Origin: DATKZS01 sp035527835 [NCBI: bacterium]
GTDB taxonomy: Bacteria; RBG-13-61-14
Length of the DNA: 24,096 nt
Direction of reading: 5' to 3'
NCBI GenBank assembly: GCA_035527835.1
Contig: DATKZS010000213.1
Coordinates: forward strand, 1-24,096
In this document: piece after piece, positions 6,420-14,812 of the stretch
Layout of the letters: the number at the start of each line of letters is the position of its first letter
Position numbering within the stretch: position 1 is the first letter of the stretch
Position numbers and translations under genes: made by a program
Notes under the pieces: model-generated
Seen by the model: the letters and a program-made list of their open reading frames with translations, nothing else
Databases searched by the model: none
What the model was told of the DNA's origin: nothing

Positions 6420-7654
6420 CTCACCGGGATGTTAAAGGCGTGGGCGATGCTTCCCCATGCCAGGTCGCGGACGCGGGAGGCGAGCGGGCCGGTGATGAGC
6501 TTGGCGGCCAGGGCGTAGGTGAGGGCCATGGGCGGGATGGGGCAGCCGGGGATGAAGGCGCCGCGGTCGCGGTACGGCTCCGCGCAATCGCCGATCACGA
6601 AGGTCTTGCCCTTTTTCAGGTTATCGGGGACCTCGGCGATGGGCTTGCCCACGATAAAGTTCAGGCCCTTGACCGGCTTCCAGCGCCGGACCTGCCACCA
6701 GCGGTCGAGCGTGCCCCGGATCATGCCCACGCACCCCTGCGGGCAGGCCAGCTCGGTCCCGATGAAAAAGCGCATCGAATGATGGTAGTCCGCGAAGTCC
6801 GTGCGCGGCCGGATCAAACGGCGGGCCCGCTGTTCCAGGAGCGCGGGATTATCCACCTCCACCTCGGCCAGGTCAAGCGGGCCGATGCCCTTTTCGTGGA
6901 GCAGCTTGAGGTGCTCGACCTCGTTGGGATCATAGCCCATGAGCCGGCAGGCGGCCACGTCCGCCGCCATGCCGTTCCGCGCGGCCAGCACCACGCCCAG
7001 CGGCGCCGGCTCCGCGTGCATCGGCCCCTGGCCCTCCCCGGCCTTCACCGCGTCCGCGATCACGAAGTCGGGCACGCGCGCGCGGTAGAGGTCCGCGATT
7101 TTCTTGTGGATGTTGTAATGGTGGTTGGTGAGCCGGTCGGCCGCCAGCAAAAACCCGATGTGGTTCTTCACCGACAGCGTAACCGTGGCGTACATGTTGA
7201 CCTTGATCTTGGGCAGGCTGATGAACAGGTCCGCGTCCATCAATTTTTTGGGCAGGCTGAAAGACGACTCGATGAGCGCGTCCTTGACCTTGACCTCCAC
7301 CCGTTCCTCATCCTGAAAATACACCGGCTCCGCGATGCCCCGGAGATAGGGCAGGACCCCCATCGCCACGAACGCCGCCTGCGACGGACCCACCAGGCAG
7401 TCCTCGCCGACCCATACCCGGCTCGCGCCCAGGTCCTGGAGCGCCTTAGCCACTCCGCCCACGAACTCCGGCTGCGTGTTCACTCCCCGGTTCAGCGGCG
7501 GCCGCGCCGGATAAACAAAGCTCGGCTTCAGGAAGACGCTCTTGCCCTTGACGGCCAGCCCGTCTTTCTCGATGATCCCGCGGACCCGTTCCCGGATCTG
7601 CTCCGGGTCGTAGGCCTGCTGGTCAAATATGTAGGCGGACGGTTTCATCTGCAT
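6416..7654 (-). CDS. DUF362 domain-containing protein
   Basis: 412-residue cytoplasmic protein of the DUF362 family. Typical elements are the early FLKPSFVYP strand, LISLPKIKVNMYATVTLSVK, NHIGFLLAADR, a His-rich HHYNIHKKIADLY segment and FVIADAVKAGEGQGP. Two cysteines near the C-terminus (ELACPQGCVGMI) might bind metal. DUF362 proteins are poorly characterised and often lie beside iron-sulfur proteins, where redox roles are suspected. That fits its neighbour, a two-cluster ferredoxin-nitroreductase. Starts at 7654 and 7648 (ATG CAG ATG) are equally possible; no strong ribosome site is seen. The gap to the upstream gene is 79 bases, and the downstream overlap with the chemoreceptor is 4 bases, consistent with one transcript. 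Confidence 0.85.
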   Translation of the reverse strand: MQMKPSAYIFDQQAYDPEQIRERVRGIIEKDGLAVKGKSVFLKPSFVYPARPPLNRGVNTQPEFVGGVAKALQDLGASRVWVGEDCLVGPSQAAFVAMGVLPYLRGIAEPVYFQDEERVEVKVKDALIESSFSLPKKLMDADLFISLPKIKVNMYATVTLSVKNHIGFLLAADRLTNHHYNIHKKIADLYRARVPDFVIADAVKAGEGQGPMHAEPAPLGVVLAARNGMAADVAACRLMGYDPNEVEHLKLLHEKGIGPLDLAEVEVDNPALLEQRARRLIRPRTDFADYHHSMRFFIGTELACPQGCVGMIRGTLDRWWQVRRWKPVKGLNFIVGKPIAEVPDNLKKGKTFVIGDCAEPYRDRGAFIPGCPIPPMALTYALAAKLITGPLASRVRDLAWGSIAHAFNIPVR

Positions 7655-7733
7655 AAATCGCGTTGCACATTAACATTGCCGGTATCAATCCGCAAGGCGA
7701 AACGGGGATTGCTTCCGTAACCTGCCCGGCAAA

Positions 7734-8615
7734 TCACGGTCCATTATACCACGTAACCGTGGCCGGCGGCCTGATGGGCGTATTGCTGTACTTGATGGCC
7801 GGACGGCCCAGGGCGAGGGCAAGATAGGGCTTGCGGCCGGGGGGCACGCCCAGGCGGGGGGCGAGCTTTTTGTTCCAGTCCATGGCGAGGCTCATGAACC
7901 CGATGTAACAGGTGCCGAGGCCCTTGGCGTGGGCGTAATTGATGATGTTGGTCGAGGCGATGGCGCAGTTTTCGCGGACGAACCTGCCTTTTTTCGGGCC
8001 GTGGATCAGGATGAGGGCGGGGGCGTGATGGAGGACCAGGTCGCGTCCGGACTCGGTCCAGGATTTATACATGTCGAGGCGCTCGAGGTAAAGGCCCAGG
8101 TTGCCGGTCGGGTTCGCGCGGTTGATGATCCAGAACAGGGCCTTGCCCCACGGCTTGTCGAGCGCGGCCCGGAGCTTCAAGCTGGTCCGGAACACGGACG
8201 CCGCGGTCCGCGCGATCGCCTCGCGGTCGGTGATCACGGTGTAGCCCACGTCCATGGTGTTGGAGGCCGTGGGCGAGTACGCGGCCAGGTCCAGGATCTC
8301 CGCGATCAATTCGCGATCCACCGGCTCGTCCTTGTAATGCCGCACGCTGCGCCGCGTGAGCGCGATCTCGCGATAGCACTCGGGGTCGAGCCGCTTCCGC
8401 TCGATGGGACGCGTGCCCTGGCCGGAGAGGCCACCGTGCTCCACCGCGCCCGCCGGACACACGGCCACGCAGTGCGAGCACAGGTTGCACCACTCGGGGT
8501 GGCGGGGCACGGGCGCGTCATTTTCCAATTGGATGCATCCGCTCACGCAGTCCTTGACGCACAGGCCGCAGCGCGTGCATTTTTCCGCGTCAATCCGGAT
8601 TGAAAACCGCGGCAT
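7734..8615 (-). CDS. Nitroreductase with N-terminal two-[4Fe-4S] ferredoxin domain
   Basis: 293-residue predicted flavin oxidoreductase. Two ferredoxin clusters are complete: C13, C16, C19, C23 (CTRCGLCVKDC) and C43, C46, C49, C53 (CNLCSHCVAVCP). An FMN-binding nitroreductase domain follows from about residue 85, beginning RRSVRHYKDEPVD and AAYSPTASN and continuing to GLGTCYIGFMSLA and LALGRPAIKY near the end. Such proteins reduce nitro compounds, quinones or other acceptors with electrons from the clusters; the physiological substrate is unknown. I chose ATG 8615 because GGAGGA lies seven bases upstream and the ferredoxin fold starts there; an upstream ATG at 8639 would add eight unlikely residues. 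It probably heads the operon with the DUF362, chemoreceptor and zinc-ribbon genes. Confidence 0.9.
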   Translation of the reverse strand: MPRFSIRIDAEKCTRCGLCVKDCVSGCIQLENDAPVPRHPEWCNLCSHCVAVCPAGAVEHGGLSGQGTRPIERKRLDPECYREIALTRRSVRHYKDEPVDRELIAEILDLAAYSPTASNTMDVGYTVITDREAIARTAASVFRTSLKLRAALDKPWGKALFWIINRANPTGNLGLYLERLDMYKSWTESGRDLVLHHAPALILIHGPKKGRFVRENCAIASTNIINYAHAKGLGTCYIGFMSLAMDWNKKLAPRLGVPPGRKPYLALALGRPAIKYSNTPIRPPATVTWYNGP

Positions 8616-8664
8616 AACAAGTCCTCCGATCAGAATCATTGAGAACCAGTGACATGGCCATGGA

Positions 8665-8747
8665 TTTTTTCACGCAAAGGCGCAAAGCTCACAAAGAACC
8701 GGGACCGGATTTCTTCTTCGCGCCTTTGCGCCTTTGCGAGAAAAAAA
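8665..8747. repeat. Long imperfect hairpin repeat (GCAAAG family)
   Basis: The left arm at 8665-8698 (TTTTTTCACGCAAAGGCGCA and onward) is the near reverse complement of the right arm at 8711-8747, which ends in AAAAAAA. Read on the minus strand it lies 22 bases after the acyltransferase stop and ends in a run of T after a stem, so it may act as a terminator for that gene before the nitroreductase operon. It is the same family as the hairpin at 1371-1473. Confidence 0.78.
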
Positions 8748-8769
8748 GTCCTTATCCCGCCGGGTAGAC

Positions 8770-9552
8770 CTATGAAGTCGGCTTATCGAAGAAATGATCA
8801 GCGAACTCGGTGAGCTCGATAAGCACCCTTTCCACTTCCGCGCGCTTTTGTTCGATCACGGCCTCGTCCGCGTCCGCCGGCACGTAGATGGAATCGGACG
8901 CGCGGTAGACGAAGCGGGCGTAAGGGAACGGGATCTTGGTCTGGTCCCAGCTCTTGGCGGTGATGCAGCGGTCGGCGTTGGGGCCGACGCAGAAGATGGG
9001 GAAGCCGGTGGCCTTGGCCAGGTCAATGATGCCGCGCTTGGCCTGGTACACCGGCCCCTGCGGGCCGTCGGGGGTGATAACCAGGTCATAGCCCTTTTGG
9101 CCGTACTCGATCAGCTCTTCCAGCGCCTCCTGGCCTCCCTTGTCGCGGCCCTTTTGGGACGACGAGCCGCGGACCGCGCGCAGGTTCTTGAAACGGCTCA
9201 TGGTGGCGGAGATGATGTCGCCGTCAAAGCTACGCGACACCATGATCACCGCGCCCGCGCCCTGGCGGTACTGATAGGCGGTGGGCCCGAACATGAGGCG
9301 GTTGTGCCAGACGGCCAGGATGGAGGGCTGGTTACGGCTCGACACGCGCGCGAGCAGCTCGTCCGCGTTGATCAGGGTGAGCAGCTTCTCGTTGTTCATG
9401 AGCGCGGTGCGGTCGAACCACGCCATCCACTGGTGCGCGAGCGGCGGCAGCAGGGTCAGGATCAGCTTGCGCTCAAGTCTCTTGGTCCATTTTTTCTTCC
9501 GGGGGCGGCCCTCTCCGGGCTTCGGCGCCCCGCTGTCTACCGGTTCTTCCAT
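8770..9552 (-). CDS. DUF374 lysophospholipid acyltransferase-like protein
   Basis: 260-residue protein of the DUF374 branch of the lysophospholipid acyltransferase superfamily, which acylates lipid or lipid A-related acceptors at the inner membrane. The catalytic-type motif is AVWHNRLMFGP with His at residue 83; TPDGPQGP at 160-167, followed by QAKRGIIDLAKATGFPI, is diagnostic of the family. The N-terminus is basic (RPRKKKWTKRLERK) and followed by one hydrophobic stretch. The acceptor is unknown; related genes often sit near outer-membrane lipid genes, but none is visible here. Start choice is uncertain: ATG 9552 has GGAAAG seven bases upstream, while ATGs at 9567 and 9570 have weaker sites. 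It is transcribed divergently from nadK. Confidence 0.85.
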   Translation of the reverse strand: MEEPVDSGAPKPGEGRPRKKKWTKRLERKLILTLLPPLAHQWMAWFDRTALMNNEKLLTLINADELLARVSSRNQPSILAVWHNRLMFGPTAYQYRQGAGAVIMVSRSFDGDIISATMSRFKNLRAVRGSSSQKGRDKGGQEALEELIEYGQKGYDLVITPDGPQGPVYQAKRGIIDLAKATGFPIFCVGPNADRCITAKSWDQTKIPFPYARFVYRASDSIYVPADADEAVIEQKRAEVERVLIELTEFADHFFDKPTS

Positions 9553-9750
9553 GTGCTCTCTTTCCATCATTCCGGACGAATTATCGCCGGGAAAAAATAA
9601 GATGGATTGTAAGGTAACATGAAAAGCGGCAGCCCTCAAAAGGCAGGCGTTTGATTTGGAGTGCGCCGGAGAATCATGTAATACTGAAACAGGCGCGGGC
9701 GGCAACGGCCCGGCGCCTGAAGTCGCAATTCATTGTTGATTGGAGACCGG
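9553..9750. other. Divergent intergenic region between acyltransferase and nadK
   Basis: About 200 bases separate the two divergent starts and should hold both promoters. On the plus strand TTGGAG (9656-9661) and TAATAC (9679-9684) are 17 bases apart, but each matches the sigma-70 consensus poorly. No strong promoter, operator or RNA structure could be picked out by eye. Confidence 0.35.
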
Positions 9751-10596
9751 ATGCGGGTCGGCCTGATATATCGCGAAGGCTCGGCGGAGGCCCGGGAGCT
9801 GGCGCAAAGGGTGGTGGACCGGCTCAAGGAGCTGGGAGCGGCGGCGTGCATGCTGGCCGCGCAGGAGCCGATCGCGGGGACGGAGTCCTGCGATGAGCAA
9901 AAGTGGTCTCATGACCTGGACCTGGCGGTGGTGCTGGGAGGCGACGGCACGCTGCTCCGGGCGGCGCAGCTTTTGGAGGCGGACATCCCGGTGCTGGGCG
10001 TGAAGCTGGGCGGGCTCGGGTTTTTGACGGAGGTGCGGCCGGAGGAACTGTTCGGCGCTCTGGACGATGCCCTGGCCGGCCGGGCCCGGGTCATGGAAAG
10101 GATGGCGCTCACCGGCCGCATCATCCATAACGGCGGGAGCCAGGGCTTCCGGGCCTTGAACGAGGTCGCCATCACCTGCGCGGGCATGCCGCGCGTCGTC
10201 ATCCTGGACACCTGGATTGACGGAGTGTTCGTCACGTCCTTCCGCGCCGACGGGCTCCTGGTCTGCACCCCCACCGGCAGCACCGCTTACAACATGGCCG
10301 CCGGCGGGCCCATCATGCACCCGGCGCTGCAGTGCATCACCATCACCCCCATCTGCCCCCACACCCTGACCTCGCGGCCCCTGGTCATCCCCGCCGGCTC
10401 CACCGTCACCGTCACCCTGGCGGACGGCGACGTCAAGACCGTGCACGTCTCGCCCGACGCCCAGAAGTCGTGGCCGCTTGAAGCCGGGCAGAAGGTCGAG
10501 ATCAGCGCGGCGGCCCGCGGGGTCAAGCTCGTGTGCTCGCCCGCCATGAACTATTACGAGATCCTGCGCACCAAGCTCCGCTGGGGAGAAAGGTAG
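9751..10596 (+). CDS. nadK: NAD kinase
   Basis: 281-residue cytoplasmic enzyme that phosphorylates NAD to NADP using ATP or polyphosphate. The family signatures are complete: GGDGT at residues 63-67 (catalytic Asp65), LNE at 136-138, FRADGLLVCTPTGSTAYNMA at 164-183 and GGP at 185-187. Length is normal for bacterial NAD kinases. ATG 9751 is chosen because TGGAG lies a few bases upstream and the family begins with a short MRVGLIYRE strand; an ATG at 9733 would add six residues. It is directly followed by recN without any gap, a gene order seen in many bacteria. Confidence 0.96.
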   Translation: MRVGLIYREGSAEARELAQRVVDRLKELGAAACMLAAQEPIAGTESCDEQKWSHDLDLAVVLGGDGTLLRAAQLLEADIPVLGVKLGGLGFLTEVRPEELFGALDDALAGRARVMERMALTGRIIHNGGSQGFRALNEVAITCAGMPRVVILDTWIDGVFVTSFRADGLLVCTPTGSTAYNMAAGGPIMHPALQCITITPICPHTLTSRPLVIPAGSTVTVTLADGDVKTVHVSPDAQKSWPLEAGQKVEISAAARGVKLVCSPAMNYYEILRTKLRWGER

Positions 10597-12342
10597 ATGC
10601 TCGCCGCCCTCCGGATCAAGAACCTGGCCATCATCGAATCCCTGGAGCTTGAGCTCGGCTTGGGCTTTACCGTGCTCACCGGCGAGACCGGCGCGGGCAA
10701 GTCCATTCTGGTGGACGCGCTCAGCCTGGTCCTGGGCGGACGCGCGTCCGCCGAGCTCATCAAGACCGGCGCCGAGGCCGCCGAGGTGGAGGCCATCTTC
10801 GGACTCGCCGACGCTCCGGCGGCGCGCGAGTTCCTGGCCGCCGCCGGTCTGATGGACGAGGGTGCTGACGAGGACGAGGTGGTGGTCCGGCGCATCATCT
10901 CGCGCGGTGGCAAGAACCGCGTCTGGATCGCGGGCAAGATGGAGAGCCTGGGCCGCCTCTTCGAGCTCGGCCGCCGCCTGGTGGACATCTACGGCCAGCA
11001 CGAGTACCAGACGCTGCTCAACGAGGACCAGCACCGCGGCCTGCTCGACGCCGCCCCGGAAATCGCCCCCGTGCGGGAGCGCTATCACGCCGCCTATGCG
11101 CAATGGAAAGAGGCCAGGGACGAGCTGGGCGCGCTTGACCTGGACGAGAAAAAAAAGCGCGAGCGGGAGGACCTGCTCCGCTATCGCCTCCGCGAGATCG
11201 AGTCCGCGAACCTGACGCCCGATGAGGACGACGAGCTCGGGCGCGAGCGCGAGATCCTGAAGCACGCGGAGCTGTTAAAGGGCGCGAGCCGCTTCGGGGC
11301 GGACTACTTATACGAGTCCGACGCCTGCGCCCTGGGCGGCTTGCGCGAGCTCACGGAAAAACTGCGCGAGGCGGGCGCGCACGACCCGTGGCTCTCCACT
11401 CAGGCCGGCGAGGTCGAGCAGGCGGTGGCGGTGTTGGAGGAAGTGGCGCGCGGCCTGGCGAGCTACACGGACCGGATCGAGGCCGACCCCGCGCGCCTGC
11501 AGCAGGTGGAGGACCGGCTGCACGACATCAAGGAGCTGAAGCGCAAGTACGGCCAGACCATCGCCGACGTGCTGCGGGCCGCCCAGGATGCCCGCGACGA
11601 GCTTGACCGGCTGGGCCGGCGGGAGGAGTTGCTGAACGAGCTGGCGGCGCGGGTCGAGGCCCGGGAGAAGGAGGCCCGCGTGATCGCCGGCGAGCTCAGA
11701 AAGGCGCGGGTCAAGGCGGGCAAGGAGCTCAGGCGCCGGGTGGAGCAAGAGCTTAAGAGCCTGGGCATGGACCAGACGCGCTTCGAGGCGCGGGTGGAGC
11801 CTGAAGGCGGCGGCGAGGGCGAGCTCGGGCCGCACGGCGCCGACCGCGTGGCCTTTTTCCTCTCCCCGAACCCGGGGGAGGACCTGAAGCCGCTCTCCAA
11901 GATCGCTTCGGGCGGCGAGCTGTCGCGGATCATGCTGGCGCTTCGGGTGATGCCGTCCGCGGAGGCCGACGTTCCGTGCCTGGTGATGGACGAGGTTGAC
12001 GCCGGCATCGGCGGCGCGGTGGCCGAGGCGGTGGGCCGCAGGATGCGGCGGCTCGCGGGGACGCACCAGACCCTGTGCGTGACCCACCTGCCCCAGATCG
12101 CCGCGCTCGCCATGAGCCACGTGCGCGTCACGAAGATCCAGGAGCGCGGCCGCACTTGGGTCGAGGCAAGGACGCTTTCCGACGTTGAGCGGGTGGAGGA
12201 GCTGGCGCGCATGCTCGGCGGCTTGGCCATCACCGAGACCACCAGGGCGCACGCCCGGGAACTGCTCGACCTCGCCGGGAAAAAGGAAGGGCCGCAAAAG
12301 AACAAGTCAGGCGTTAAGAGGCGGGAGGGAAGGGCGAGCTGA
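10597..12342 (+). CDS. recN: DNA repair ATPase RecN
   Basis: 581-residue SMC-like ATPase that acts in double-strand break repair by holding DNA ends. Walker A is at residues 29-36 (GETGAGKS), followed by VDALSLVLGGRA; the RecN-typical GQHEYQTLL is at 133-141. A long charged coiled coil covers roughly residues 160-380. ABC signature SGGELSRIMLALR, Walker B CLVMDEVDAGIGG and H-loop CVTHLPQIAALA complete the ATPase head. Length is close to family norm. The ATG follows the nadK stop immediately, with GGAGAAAGG inside the end of nadK as ribosome site, so the two genes are translationally coupled. The C-terminus ends in a basic tail (KKEGPQKNKSGVKRREGRAS). No LexA-type box was recognised. Confidence 0.96.
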   Translation: MLAALRIKNLAIIESLELELGLGFTVLTGETGAGKSILVDALSLVLGGRASAELIKTGAEAAEVEAIFGLADAPAAREFLAAAGLMDEGADEDEVVVRRIISRGGKNRVWIAGKMESLGRLFELGRRLVDIYGQHEYQTLLNEDQHRGLLDAAPEIAPVRERYHAAYAQWKEARDELGALDLDEKKKREREDLLRYRLREIESANLTPDEDDELGREREILKHAELLKGASRFGADYLYESDACALGGLRELTEKLREAGAHDPWLSTQAGEVEQAVAVLEEVARGLASYTDRIEADPARLQQVEDRLHDIKELKRKYGQTIADVLRAAQDARDELDRLGRREELLNELAARVEAREKEARVIAGELRKARVKAGKELRRRVEQELKSLGMDQTRFEARVEPEGGGEGELGPHGADRVAFFLSPNPGEDLKPLSKIASGGELSRIMLALRVMPSAEADVPCLVMDEVDAGIGGAVAEAVGRRMRRLAGTHQTLCVTHLPQIAALAMSHVRVTKIQERGRTWVEARTLSDVERVEELARMLGGLAITETTRAHARELLDLAGKKEGPQKNKSGVKRREGRAS

Positions 12343-12360
12343 TCCAGGGAAAAAGGATCC

Positions 12361-12545
12361 ACCGGTTACAAACCGGTTGCACCGCGGTTGACAAGTCCCG
12401 GATGGACAATCGAAAATAGCCCGGGAATGCATTCCCGGGAATCGGAGACCGATTATCAATTATTGATCTCTGTAAAAGTTGTGCGGCCAATATAGGTGGG
12501 GCCGACACTCCTGTCGGCCCTGGAGCAGGGGACAAGAGTGTCCCC
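12361..12545. repeat. Dense array of perfect palindromes between recN and pmbA
   Basis: Six perfect palindromes lie within 185 bases: ACCGGTT-ACA-AACCGGT (12361-12377), CCCGGGAATGCATTCCCGGG (12420-12439), ATCGG-AGA-CCGAT (12441-12453), ATCAAT-T-ATTGAT (12455-12467), GGGCCGACA-CTCC-TGTCGGCCC (12499-12520) and GGGGACA-AGAG-TGTCCCC (12528-12545). The middle three abut one another. The 261-base gap 12343-12603 contains no gene. The first stems could end the nadK-recN transcript, but no T-run follows them. The last two resemble common dispersed GTGTC-type repeats. Confidence 0.8.
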
Positions 12546-12603
12546 TCCACCAACATCAACCACCGCCCGAACCGGCGGCCATTGCGCCAAGGCAAATCAG
12601 GTC

Positions 12604-14046
12604 ATGGTAGTTCGAAAGAAAAATTCCGTTAGATCATCCCCTGCCGGACATCATGTAAAATCGCCCGCGCGGTCCCGCGCCCCGGAGCGGCCGGAGGACG
12701 CGCTCGAGATTTTTATCCGGGCCGTGAAGAAGCGCCGGGAGATCGGGGCGTGGGAGATTTACCTGGACGAGGAGCGGCGGCTGGCGATCGAGTCCAGGGA
12801 GGGGGAGGTCGAGTCGCTGATCTCGGCCCGGGTGATGGGCGCGGCGGTGCGGGCGCTGGTCAGGGGCCGGGTCGGGTTCAGCTACACCAATGAGTTCACC
12901 GCGGCAGCGGTGCGGGACGCGGTGGACCGGGCCATGGCCGCGGCGGCGCTGATGCCGGACAGCCGCGCGCCCGGCTTCGTGGCCCCTCCCGAGCGGGGCT
13001 GGCCGGAGCTCGACATCATGGACCCGTCACTCGACCGCGTTCCCCTCGCCAAGAAGGTGGCGCGGGCCAGGCTCATCGAATCGAGCGCATTGGCTTATGA
13101 CCGGCGGGTGAAAACCGTTCGCGGCGCGGAATATGAAGAGTTGAGGGGCGAGGTCTGGGTGGCCAATTCGGAAGGCGTTGAGGCGCGCTCCGCGGTCACC
13201 CTGGTTTCCGCCTCCGCCGAGGTGATGGCCGAGGACAAGGGCGGCGCGCAGGCGGCGTCGGAACTTGAAACGGCCCACTACTATGATAAACTTGACGTGG
13301 CCGTGGCGGGGCGCAAGGCGGCGGAGCAGGCCGTGGGCCTGCTCGGAGCGCGGCCGGTCCGCGCCGGGAAGTATCAGGTGGTCTTGTCCGCGGAGGCGGC
13401 GTGCGGCCTGATCTCGGTGCTGGCGCCGGCGGCGTGCGGAGACGCCGTGGCCAATCACCGCTCCTGGCTCGAAGGCAAACAAGGGCAAAAGATCGCGGGC
13501 GCGGCCGTCACCATTGTTGACGACGCTCTGATGGCCGAGGGGCCGGGCGCGTTCCCGTTTGACGACGAGGGCACGGCCTCGCGCACGGTCACCGCGGTCC
13601 GCCGGGGCGTGCTGGAAAATTTTCTTTACGACACGTATTATGGCAGGATGGCGGGAACGGGTTCCACCGGCAACGGCCTGCGGCCCACGTATTTCATCCC
13701 GCCGGTGGTGGACACCACCAACTGGGTGCTGCTGCCGGGGACCGCAAGCGAGGGGGACCTGATCGGCCAGGTCGAGAACGGGCTCTTGGTGGTGGAGCTG
13801 ATGGGACTGCACACGGCCGACGCCGTGGCCGGAGAGTTCTCCATGGGCGCGCTCGGCTACCGGATCAGGAAGGGACACAAAGGCGGGCCGGTGACCGGCA
13901 TTACCATCGCGGGCACGCTCAAGGAGACGCTGCCCAGGATCGAGGCTGTCGCGGACAAAATAAAATTTTCAGGGGATTCGGGATCGCCCGCCCTGCTCAT
14001 CGCCGAGATGGACGTGAGCGGTCCCGGACGGGGGAGAAACGGATAA
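12604..14046 (+). CDS. PmbA/TldE-type metallopeptidase subunit
   Basis: 480-residue protein of the TldD/PmbA family (peptidase family U62), which with TldD matures or degrades peptides. It has the family's alpha/beta opening (IGAWEIYLDEERRLAIESREGEVES), NHRSWLEGKQGQKIAG, NFLYDTYYGRMAGTGSTGN, GLLVVELMGLHTADAVAGEF near residues 396-415 and the ending SPALLIAEMDVSG. The absence of an HExxxH zinc motif and the shape of the C-terminal half point to the PmbA/TldE partner, not to TldD; no TldD gene is in the window. ATG 12604 is preceded by AGG only, a weak site, and a longer form from 12496 would be read through a palindrome, so it was rejected. The stop overlaps the next start by one base (TAATG). 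Confidence 0.88.
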   Translation: MVVRKKNSVRSSPAGHHVKSPARSRAPERPEDALEIFIRAVKKRREIGAWEIYLDEERRLAIESREGEVESLISARVMGAAVRALVRGRVGFSYTNEFTAAAVRDAVDRAMAAAALMPDSRAPGFVAPPERGWPELDIMDPSLDRVPLAKKVARARLIESSALAYDRRVKTVRGAEYEELRGEVWVANSEGVEARSAVTLVSASAEVMAEDKGGAQAASELETAHYYDKLDVAVAGRKAAEQAVGLLGARPVRAGKYQVVLSAEAACGLISVLAPAACGDAVANHRSWLEGKQGQKIAGAAVTIVDDALMAEGPGAFPFDDEGTASRTVTAVRRGVLENFLYDTYYGRMAGTGSTGNGLRPTYFIPPVVDTTNWVLLPGTASEGDLIGQVENGLLVVELMGLHTADAVAGEFSMGALGYRIRKGHKGGPVTGITIAGTLKETLPRIEAVADKIKFSGDSGSPALLIAEMDVSGPGRGRNG

Positions 14047-14804
14047 TGGAAGTTAAGGCCTTTGGCGCCACCGACGTGGGCAAAGTAAGGGCGGCCAATG
14101 AAGACTCGTTCCTGCTGGACGAAGAGCTCAAGCTCTACATCGTGGCCGACGGAATGGGCGGCCACCAGGGAGGAGGCTACGCCAGCTCGCGCGCCGTGGC
14201 CCAGATCAAGGCCGAGATCCTCCGCCAGGAAGGCAAGCAGGAATCCACCCAGCCCTTGAGCGCCGCCTCCGGCCGCACCCCCGCCCAGATCCGACTAAAG
14301 AGCGCCCTGCTCCTCACCAACGAAATGCTCTTCAAGAAGGCCATGGAGGACTCGACCCTGCGCGGAATGGGGACCACGGTAACCGCCATCCAGCTCGATC
14401 ACGTGGTGGCCAACATCGCCCACGTCGGCGACTCCCGCCTCTATCTGATGCGCAACGGCGACCTCTTGCAAATCTCGCGCGACCACTCCTGGGTCCAGGA
14501 GCAGGTGGACGCCGGCGTGCTCTCCGAGGAAGAGGCCAGGGTCCATCCCCTCAAGAACATCATCACCCGCTCGCTCGGCCACGACCGCGAGCTGATCGTG
14601 GACCTCGACCGCCGCGAGTACCAGCCCGGAGACCGCTTCATGCTCTGCAGCGACGGGCTCACCAACATGGTGGATGATGAGACCATCAAGCAGGTCATGC
14701 GGGGAAAGGACCTCGAAGCCTCGGTCAAGGAGCTCATCCGGCTCGCCCTCGAAGCCGGGGGCCAGGACAACATCACCACCCTGATCGTGGAGATCAGAGA
14801 ATAA
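14046..14804 (+). CDS. PP2C-family protein serine/threonine phosphatase
   Basis: 252-residue soluble Stp1/PrpC-like phosphatase that removes phosphate from Ser/Thr using two metal ions. All PPM motifs are present: N18-E19-D20 in VRAANEDSF, VADGMGGH at 33-40 with Asp35, MGTT at 108-111, VGDSRLY at 127-133, ITRSLG at 173-178, CSDGL at 201-205 and GGQDN at 238-242 with metal ligand Asp241. Length is typical of the bacterial single-domain form. It overlaps pmbA/tldE by one base and is followed after eight bases by a Ser/Thr kinase, the classic antagonistic pair that controls the same substrates. Confidence 0.95.
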   Translation: MEVKAFGATDVGKVRAANEDSFLLDEELKLYIVADGMGGHQGGGYASSRAVAQIKAEILRQEGKQESTQPLSAASGRTPAQIRLKSALLLTNEMLFKKAMEDSTLRGMGTTVTAIQLDHVVANIAHVGDSRLYLMRNGDLLQISRDHSWVQEQVDAGVLSEEEARVHPLKNIITRSLGHDRELIVDLDRREYQPGDRFMLCSDGLTNMVDDETIKQVMRGKDLEASVKELIRLALEAGGQDNITTLIVEIRE

Positions 14805-14812
14805 AGCCCAGC

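Noticed and set aside
9730-11265. Long open frame on the minus strand opposite nadK and recN
   Set aside because: It is a His/Gly/Arg/Leu-rich shadow of GC-rich codons on the opposite strand; both real genes on the plus strand have complete family motifs.
12496-12603. N-terminal extension of pmbA/tldE by 36 residues
   Set aside because: It would be translated from the palindromes at 12499-12545 and has no ribosome site; the family-like part begins well after 12604.
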